DNA from: Puniceicoccales bacterium
GTDB lineage: Bacteria > Verrucomicrobiota > Verrucomicrobiia > Opitutales > LL51
DNA: 6,668 nt
Reading direction: 5' to 3'
Assembly: GCA_031266235.1 (NCBI GenBank)
Contig: JAISBJ010000062.1
Coordinates: 1 to 6,668, forward strand
Positions 1 to 4,690 of the stretch are shown piece by piece (position 1 is the first letter of the stretch; each line of letters starts with the position of its first letter). The position numbers were made by a program, and so were the translations under genes. The notes beneath the pieces are model-generated. The model was not told the DNA's origin and made no database searches. It saw only the letters and a program-made list of their open reading frames with translations.

Positions 1-131
1 GGCCGCGCCTTTCCTCCCATCCCCAGCGCCCGACTCTCCCTAAATAAATTTTCTAACGCTTCCATCGCTTCCATCCCCAAATCTCTCCTCGCCTCCTCAT
101 TCGCGGATGTTTTATTTCCTAATTTTATCAA
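1..131 (-). CDS. possible 5' end of a hypothetical protein, cut by the left edge
   Basis: An open frame on the minus strand runs off the left edge, so at most 43 N-terminal residues are visible. The longest version begins at a TTG (129-131), with an in-frame TAA four codons further upstream. A better start may be the ATG at 72-74, which has a purine-rich AGGAG about 10 bases ahead of it. The visible peptide is charged and probably helical (for example EEARRDLGMEAMEALENLF), with no signal peptide or known motif. Its codon use, rich in GCG and GAG/GAA, resembles the other genes here and argues for real coding. It lies on the same strand as the OTU gene, beyond the cloverleaf element. The family cannot be recognised from so short a piece, and a chance open frame is not excluded. 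Confidence 0.35.
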   Translation of the reverse strand, partial: MIKLGNKTSANEEARRDLGMEAMEALENLFRESRALGMGGKAR

Positions 132-250
132 GATTTTAACTTAATTTCCTTTATTTTTATTTAAAATTAACACACATAGGCCAAAAATTTTACCATAGCA
201 TTTGCTTCCAAGAAATTCGGAGATATAAGCAGATTCTTATAAATGGACTC

Positions 251-338
251 GGGGCAAAAGCTCAAGGAGCCTCACGGCTCCTTGGAAAACATGGACTCCG
301 TCCATGTTTTTGCGCGCGAAGCGCGCAGCTTTTGCCCC
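251..338. repeat. cloverleaf of nested perfect inverted repeats
   Basis: A perfect 12-bp outer stem (GGGGCAAAAGCT at 251-262 with its complement at 327-338) encloses three consecutive perfect hairpins. Hairpin 1 pairs 263-271 with 276-284 (CAAGGAGCC, loop TCAC). Hairpin 2 pairs 286-296 with 300-310 (AAAACATGGAC, loop TCC). Hairpin 3 pairs 312-317 with 321-326 (GCGCGC, loop GAA). About 76 of 88 bases are paired, with no mismatch in any stem. The element could fold as RNA from either strand or as a DNA cruciform. It starts 42 bases beyond the OTU stop codon, so it may form that transcript's 3' end. A dispersed, non-autonomous repeat of the REP or MITE type is an alternative. It is not a tRNA: the acceptor stem is too long, and there is no T-loop motif. 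Confidence 0.85.
286..310. terminator. possible bidirectional terminator hairpin inside the cloverleaf
   Basis: The stem ACATGGAC/GTCCATGT with a three-base loop is flanked by A4 on one side and T5 on the other. Read from either strand, a hairpin is therefore followed by a short U-run, which is the layout of a bidirectional intrinsic terminator. The stem is only moderately GC-rich and sits inside the larger structure, so termination is inferred. The minus-strand OTU gene would be the natural client. Confidence 0.35.
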
Positions 339-379
339 TAAAAATTCCTCTAAATTTTCACAAAATATTTTCTTACTTT

Positions 380-1540
380 TTAATTAAAACTGACGTTCGC
401 ACCCACAGGGACCACTGCCCAATAATGGCCGCCGGAGCCATTGCCGAAATATTGAATCACAATCACTTTTCGAGGGCTCATAGTCACTTCTTGAGGGCTC
501 TTTGCCACGTATTGCTCCAATACGAAAATCATTTCCCCCTTACGGATGCCTTGCCAACGGAGTACAATAGTATAGCCGATTTCCTGTGCTAAAAACGTCG
601 CAATTGGGGAATCCAGTTGCATTTCTCCCCGCTCCAATTTACAAACTAAATCGTCGTGATCTTTGGCATATCCATCGCGGATGAGCTGGTCGAGTTCGCG
701 GACCATTTCCTGTTCTTCTTCCGTTTTATTTTCTTTTTTAACCAGTTTTTTGATCCGGTCGGACAATCTTTTGAGGAGGTCGAACACTTCTTTTCTCTCC
801 ACGTGGACGGATGCCGCATTGCCTTTTTCTTTGACCTTCAGCGCCGCCAGCACCGCCCAAAAACCGCACAATCCATCGCCGGGGACATTCTGCAATTTAT
901 ATCCTTGTGGGAGTGTAAATTCATCCCAATGAATCGTTACTGTTTCACCGGAGGAGCTGGGCTTTTCTTCTTTGGAAGTTTTCTCGGAGACTTTTTCAGG
1001 AACTCCTTCAGAGGCTTTTTCTGAAGTTTTTACAGAATTTTTCTCGGGGATTTTTTCAGGAACTTCTTCGAAAACTTTTTCAGGAATTTTTATGGAATTT
1101 TTTTCAGGAGTTTTTTCGGAGACTTCTTCAGAAATTTTTTCGGAAGTTTTTGGGGAAACAAACTTTGCTTTGGGAAGCAATTTTAGCGCGCTGGGATTTA
1201 AAATTTTTACATTTTTACCGCCTCGCCTAGCCGCCGCAATGGATAGCCATGCCGTTTTTTTTGGGAGTGTAGGATTTTGAGGGGCAGAATTTTCTTTTTG
1301 GGCCGTCGGCCTTACTTTCGCGGCCGCTGATCGTTCGGCGACCACCCTCTCCATAGCGCTTTCTAAGGTGCGCATTTTTTGGGCGATCCTCCGCCAATAA
1401 GCTCCCTTGGAAGGCACATTCGCCCGATTTCTTCCGAGGTCCGACGACGCAGCCAAAATTTGAATCGATGCAAAGCAGCCCCAAAACCAACCCAAATAAC
1501 TAAAACAACCAACCCTCCACCTCCGCCATCCGATTCCCAT
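380..1540 (-). CDS. secreted OTU-family cysteine protease (putative deubiquitinase)
   Basis: This 386-residue protein ends in an OTU-like domain (about 214-378). The nucleophile motif is V-P-G-D-G-L-C at 219-225, giving Cys225, followed by a hydrophobic helix. A central DSPIATFLAQEIGYTIVL block (310-327) matches the usual mid-domain helix and strand. The catalytic histidine motif is GGHYWAVV, with His372. OTU enzymes cut ubiquitin or similar modifiers, and in bacteria they are usually effectors acting in host cells. Residues 1-31 have an arginine-rich start, a long aromatic hydrophobic stretch (10-26) and LAA before a likely cleavage point, suggesting Sec export or an N-terminal anchor. Residues 127-193 form a Lys/Glu/Pro/Ser linker with a 20-residue repeat. 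The ATG is the first start after an in-frame TAA and has no clear ribosome binding site. The gene lies 64 bp after mtaB on the same strand. The OTU assignment is fairly secure, but the substrate and secretion route are unknown. Confidence 0.8.
   Translation of the reverse strand: MGIGWRRWRVGCFSYLGWFWGCFASIQILAASSDLGRNRANVPSKGAYWRRIAQKMRTLESAMERVVAERSAAAKVRPTAQKENSAPQNPTLPKKTAWLSIAAARRGGKNVKILNPSALKLLPKAKFVSPKTSEKISEEVSEKTPEKNSIKIPEKVFEEVPEKIPEKNSVKTSEKASEGVPEKVSEKTSKEEKPSSSGETVTIHWDEFTLPQGYKLQNVPGDGLCGFWAVLAALKVKEKGNAASVHVERKEVFDLLKRLSDRIKKLVKKENKTEEEQEMVRELDQLIRDGYAKDHDDLVCKLERGEMQLDSPIATFLAQEIGYTIVLRWQGIRKGEMIFVLEQYVAKSPQEVTMSPRKVIVIQYFGNGSGGHYWAVVPVGANVSFN
971..1153 (-). repeat. 60-bp (20-residue) tandem repeat in the OTU linker
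   Basis: Residues 130-190 of the OTU protein repeat with a 20-residue period. EEV at 138, EEV at 158 and EGV at 178 are each followed by S/P-E-K-x-S/P-E-K. The phrase PEKNS-(I/V)-K recurs at 145 and 165, and EK(I/V/A) at 134, 154 and 174. The copies are imperfect in DNA, so the array is not freshly expanded. A flexible, disordered spacer between the export signal and the protease domain is the likely role. Confidence 0.7.
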
Positions 1541-1604
1541 GGCTAAGATTTAAAAATATGGCCGCTCTAAGCAAGAAAAAATTTTAAATTAATTGTATTG
1601 TTTT

Positions 1605-2897
1605 TCACAACTCACCCAGAAGAAATGTTCCGCAATTTTCTACCAAACGGACCTTTCTTATTTGGTTGCGCAGATCTTCCGCAGAATTTTTTACCAAAAC
1701 TTTAACATAATGCTCCGTGAATCCTCCAAAACCCGATTTCCCTGGGTCTTCGAATAAAACTTTCTCACATTTTCCCACCTGCTGCTCCAAAAATTGGCGA
1801 TGCTTTTCGCGACTCACAGCCCGCAAGACCTCGCTGCGGCGCCCGATTTCCCGCCGATCAACCCACTGCGCTTCCATAGCCCGCGCAGCCGTTCCGTCCC
1901 GCGGCGAATAGGAAAAAATGTGGGCGTACTGCAGCGGCGAGCCCTCCAATAGTTCCATGGAACACTCGAAATCCCGCTCGCTCTCCCCGGGGAACCCCAC
2001 CATCAAATCCGTCCCCAATCCGATGCCGGGGATTTTTTTTGCCACGCCCTCCAAATAACGCCAGACCGCCGCAATCCCGTAGCGCCGCCCCATGAGCAGC
2101 AAAATGCGATCGCTGCCCGACTGAATCGGCATGTGTAAATATTTTACAAGCTTGCTCTCCGGATCGGCCATCTGACTCAATATTTCGTCGCCAATCGTCC
2201 CAAATTCTATGCTGCTCAAACGAATGCGCGCTAGCCCCGGAATCGCCCCGAGCTCGGCAATCACATCCGCCAAATTTTTCGAACCATCCCGATAGATCCC
2301 AACGTTGATGCCCGTCAAAATAATCTCTTTGACCCCACGCGCCACGTGAACCGCCGCGTCCTCTACCAAATTCCTAAAATCGCGACTCCGCGCCCGCCCC
2401 CGTAGCCGCGGAATGATGCAGTAGGCGCAGCCAAAATCACACCCCTCCTGGATCTTCAAATTGTAGCGCCCGCTGCAGGGACGATCGAGGAGGCACGGCA
2501 ACGAAAAACTGGCATTGCCAATGGATTTGTGAACAATTTCTGAACTATTTTTTGACATATCATGGCGCTCGAGGTAATCGGCGACGCGGTGTTTTTCGGC
2601 GTTTCCGAGGACGAGGATGCGGCGGTGGAAGTCGAGTAACGGATGCGGATTTTTCTCCGCTAAACAGCCGGTGACCACCAAAAGAACGTCGGGGTGCGCT
2701 CGGACAATTTGGCGCAACGTCTGTTTACATTTCGACTCGGCCTGCGCCGTCACCGCACAGGAATTGACGATGGCACAGTCAACGGCCCCGTCCATCGCCC
2801 GCGCGATCTCGTGCCCCCTGGACTCCAGCGCTTCGGCGAAAAATCGAGATTCCGCCGCATTTAAACGGCATCCGTGCGTGTGGATGTAAACCCTCAT
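1605..2897 (-). CDS. mtaB: tRNA (t6A37) methylthiotransferase MtaB, radical SAM enzyme
   Basis: MtaB adds a methylthio group to N6-threonylcarbamoyladenosine at position 37 of ANN-decoding tRNAs in the cytoplasm, giving ms2t6A. The 430-residue protein has the family's three parts. The N-terminal UPF0004 domain carries the auxiliary cluster cysteines Cys10 (HGCRLN), Cys47 (NSCAVT) and Cys78 (TGCLAE). The radical SAM domain has the C-x3-C-x2-C motif at Cys153, Cys157 and Cys160, followed by RGRARSR. A C-terminal TRAM-like RNA-binding segment covers about 373-428. GCRLN rather than the GCQMN typical of MiaB, together with the overall length, favours MtaB over MiaB or RimO. The ATG is the only sensible start: an in-frame TAA lies five codons upstream, and the protein begins where the family does. 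A GGAG lies only one base before the ATG, too close for a normal Shine-Dalgarno site. The gene follows murE by 78 bp. Confidence 0.93.
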   Translation of the reverse strand: MRVYIHTHGCRLNAAESRFFAEALESRGHEIARAMDGAVDCAIVNSCAVTAQAESKCKQTLRQIVRAHPDVLLVVTGCLAEKNPHPLLDFHRRILVLGNAEKHRVADYLERHDMSKNSSEIVHKSIGNASFSLPCLLDRPCSGRYNLKIQEGCDFGCAYCIIPRLRGRARSRDFRNLVEDAAVHVARGVKEIILTGINVGIYRDGSKNLADVIAELGAIPGLARIRLSSIEFGTIGDEILSQMADPESKLVKYLHMPIQSGSDRILLLMGRRYGIAAVWRYLEGVAKKIPGIGLGTDLMVGFPGESERDFECSMELLEGSPLQYAHIFSYSPRDGTAARAMEAQWVDRREIGRRSEVLRAVSREKHRQFLEQQVGKCEKVLFEDPGKSGFGGFTEHYVKVLVKNSAEDLRNQIRKVRLVENCGTFLLGEL

Positions 2898-2922
2898 GCT
2901 CCGAAAACTTTAGAGAAAACGC

Positions 2923-2938
2923 CCCACTCGCAAGTGGG
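2923..2938 (-). terminator. GC-rich hairpin in the murE-mtaB spacer, possible terminator or leader structure
   Basis: CCCACT (2923-2928) pairs perfectly with AGTGGG (2933-2938) around a four-base loop. On the minus strand it is followed by GCGTTTTCTCT, a broken U-run. It could be a weak terminator for murE, but it ends only 25 bases before the mtaB ATG, leaving no room for a separate mtaB promoter after it. An attenuator or mRNA-stability hairpin fits as well. Confidence 0.35.
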
Positions 2939-2955
2939 AAATGGGCTCCTGAAAT

Positions 2956-2984
2956 ATAAAATTTTTATAAAAAAATTATTTCAA
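2956..2984 (-). promoter_or_regulatory. weak candidate sigma-70-type promoter for mtaB
   Basis: On the minus strand TTGAAA (2979-2984) stands 17 bases before TTTTAT (2956-2961), overlapping the murE stop codon. The matches are five of six and four of six to the consensus. The region is so AT-rich that chance is a real possibility. If it is used, the mtaB mRNA would have a leader of about 50 bases containing the hairpin at 2923-2938. Confidence 0.22.
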
Positions 2985-4439
2985 ATGCGCTAAAATCGCT
3001 TCGATAGTTTCCCTTTCGCCGAATGGGATTTTGTCGTCGCCGATCTGCTGGTAAGCCTCGTGCCCCTTCCCGGCCACCAAAATAATGTCGCCCCTCTGCG
3101 CTTCCAACAGAGCCAATTTCATAGCTTTTTTGCGATCGGGCTCGAATACGGCACGCCGACCGGACATCAGCCCCGGCTCCATGTCTCCAAATATGGCTTC
3201 CACGGCCTCGTGCCGCGGGTTATCGGAGGTCGCAATCACTAGGTCGGAAAAACGGCAGGCCGCCGCCATCATTTTCGGCCGCTTCGTGCGATCGCGGTCG
3301 CCGCCACACCCAAAAACAGTAATCATTTTCCGCCGCTTTATCCCTTCCAAAGTCGCCAAAACCTTCCCCAAACCGTCTTCCGTGTGGGCGTAGTCGATCA
3401 AAATCGTCAGGCCGCGGCTATTGGGAACGCGCTGCAGGCGCCCCGGAACTCCCGGGAAATATCTCAATTTTTCGGCCAAATCCCCCAGCGGAATTCCTCG
3501 ACTTTCGTGGACCGCCGCCAACGCAGCCAACGCATTTTCCATGTTAAAAACTCCAATCAGTGGCATTTCGCAAAAATATCGCCCGCCGCCATGATGTAAT
3601 TGAAATGTCGTTTTTGTTTCAAAAATTTGTAAATTTTCGGCACTATAGTCCGCTTCTTTGTGACTCACGCCGTAAGTCACGCCGCCGAATTCCCGATGTA
3701 AGCGCTGGCCGTAGGCGTCGTTCAAATTGGAGATATTTCGGTTGGATTTTCCTCCATTTTCTCCGGAAAAAAGCTTGCGTTTCGCGAGAAAATAGCACTC
3801 TCGGTCGCCGTGGTAATCGAGGTGGTCGCTCGCCAAATTCGAAAAAATCGCTGCCTCCAATTCCAAGCCATAGGCCCTGCCCTGGTCCAACGCGTGGGAA
3901 CTCAACTCGATCGCCAACGCCGCATCCCGCGGAAGCGTAGCTATCATGCGATACAGCTCCTCCAAATTGGGCGTTGCCTGCGGCACCGGGAAAGTTTTTC
4001 CGATCAAATCATAGCCGATCGTCCCCATCACCGCCGTAGGAATGTCCATCAAATGGCGCAGTAAGTGGGTTATCGTCGTTTTTCCGTTGGTTCCCGTCAC
4101 GGCAAAAATAGGATTTTTACCTATATTTAGCGATTTTTTTAAAGCCAAGACGAATTGTCGGCGCACATTATCCACGACCCATAGGCGAAATTTTTGGCCA
4201 TTTTCCCCAAATGCGTGGCGGAATTCCTCGACCTCGTCCGCCTGAATGACGATCCCTAAACAACCGCGCTCCAAGGCCTCCCGAGAGAAAAAATATCCCC
4301 GATGCGTTTTCCCCGGAATGGCAAAAAAAATATCGCCCACTTCAACTTTTCGGCTGTCACAAGTCACCCCGCGAAATGACGCCTCGCCCGCAATTTCATC
4401 CAAAATATCGCCGCTATCAAACATAAAATCCGCATCCAA
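2976..4439 (-). CDS. murE: UDP-MurNAc-L-Ala-D-Glu:meso-diaminopimelate ligase MurE
   Basis: MurE is the cytoplasmic ATP-dependent ligase that adds the third amino acid to the peptidoglycan stem peptide. All three domains are present. The N-terminal substrate domain has GVTCDSRKVEVGD (24-36). The central ATPase domain has the P-loop GTNGKTT (116-122), ELSSHALDQGR (178-188), NLASDHLDYHG (201-211) and Lys220, the expected carbamylated lysine. The C-terminal domain has GRLQRV (333-338), DYAHT (349-353), GCGGDRDRTKRP (377-388) and GKGHE (457-461). SDNPR at 405-409 is the meso-DAP specificity motif; lysine-using enzymes differ there. At 487 residues its length is normal. The frame opens at a TTG (4437-4439), but an ATG five codons later (4422-4424, giving 482 residues) is equally possible, and neither has a strong ribosome binding site. 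The first codons lie within a tandem duplication that continues upstream. The family call is certain; the start is not. Confidence 0.96.
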   Translation of the reverse strand: MDADFMFDSGDILDEIAGEASFRGVTCDSRKVEVGDIFFAIPGKTHRGYFFSREALERGCLGIVIQADEVEEFRHAFGENGQKFRLWVVDNVRRQFVLALKKSLNIGKNPIFAVTGTNGKTTITHLLRHLMDIPTAVMGTIGYDLIGKTFPVPQATPNLEELYRMIATLPRDAALAIELSSHALDQGRAYGLELEAAIFSNLASDHLDYHGDRECYFLAKRKLFSGENGGKSNRNISNLNDAYGQRLHREFGGVTYGVSHKEADYSAENLQIFETKTTFQLHHGGGRYFCEMPLIGVFNMENALAALAAVHESRGIPLGDLAEKLRYFPGVPGRLQRVPNSRGLTILIDYAHTEDGLGKVLATLEGIKRRKMITVFGCGGDRDRTKRPKMMAAACRFSDLVIATSDNPRHEAVEAIFGDMEPGLMSGRRAVFEPDRKKAMKLALLEAQRGDIILVAGKGHEAYQQIGDDKIPFGERETIEAILAHLK

Positions 4440-4690
4440 TCCATGCAGATTTTTTCTAAAAAATAAAGATTTTTAATCAGCCCATCGCCTTGTATCCCGT
4501 TAAAATTTTTACGGGAATAAACATCTATTTATCTCCTAAAACCAAAATATCACTTCCACGCTCAAACATAAAATCCGCATCCAATCCATGCAGATTTTCT
4601 CTAAAAAATAAAGATTTTTAATTAGCCCATCGCCTTGTATCCCGTCAAAATTTTTACGGGAATGAGAATTTGTTTATCCCAAAAAATCAC
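4400..4690. repeat. imperfect tandem duplication, 145-bp offset, spanning the murE 5' end and the upstream gene's 3' end
   Basis: Bases 4417-4518 match 4562-4663 at a constant offset of 145 with only three differences (4454, 4478, 4501). Weaker similarity runs on to about 4535/4680. On the other side, after a one-codon indel, it extends back to about 4400/4542. Each copy contains the last codons of the large-protein gene (ending ILTGYKAMG), a 46-bp spacer and the start of murE (DADFMF). The copies abut, so the right copy joins murE-like start codons directly onto a second, broken large-protein tail. Confidence 0.9.
4477..4586 (-). pseudogene. remnant 3' tail of a paralogue of the large protein
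   Basis: On the minus strand this reads DADFMFERGSDILVLGDK, a TAG stop, then MFIPVKILTGYKAMG and TGA. The large protein ends FRLGDVIFWDKQILIPVKI followed by LTGYKAMG, so the remnant resembles its last 28 residues or so, with one indel and CAA changed to TAG. The first residues are also identical to the start of murE. The simplest reading is the leftover of a duplication or of recombination between paralogous neighbours. The 15-codon piece after the stop (4477-4524) begins with an ATG preceded by a good AGGAGA (4532-4537), so translation of a 15-residue peptide is possible but unproven. Confidence 0.6.

Larger units (their letters stand above)
132..379. other. intergenic region holding inverted-repeat structures
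   Basis: This stretch lies between the OTU gene and the partial left-edge gene. It contains the cloverleaf at 251-338 and a small AT-rich hairpin at 224-241 (TATAAG, six-base loop, CTTATA). Bases 132-223 and 339-379 are AT-rich, and I see no convincing promoter or RNA gene in them. Confidence 0.7.

Noticed and set aside
251..338. Cloverleaf read as a tRNA gene
   Set aside because: The outer stem is 12 bp, the arm sizes (9, 11, 6 bp) are wrong, the loops are only 3-4 bases, and there is no seven-base anticodon loop or T-loop motif.
971..1153. CRISPR-like array
   Set aside because: The 60-bp repeats are in-frame, degenerate and contiguous with no unique spacers. They are protein-level repeats.
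656..1280. Plus-strand open frames rich in Phe and Ser opposite the OTU gene
   Set aside because: They are complements of the Lys/Glu repeat linker. Low complexity keeps several frames open at once, and only the minus frame shows a domain.
1227..1490. Second minus-strand frame overlapping the OTU N-terminus
   Set aside because: It lacks recognisable features and a ribosome binding site, and it overlaps the frame that carries the signal peptide and OTU domain.
3085..4245. Plus-strand open frames across murE
   Set aside because: They are antisense to an unmistakable murE, Arg/Pro-rich and without motifs.
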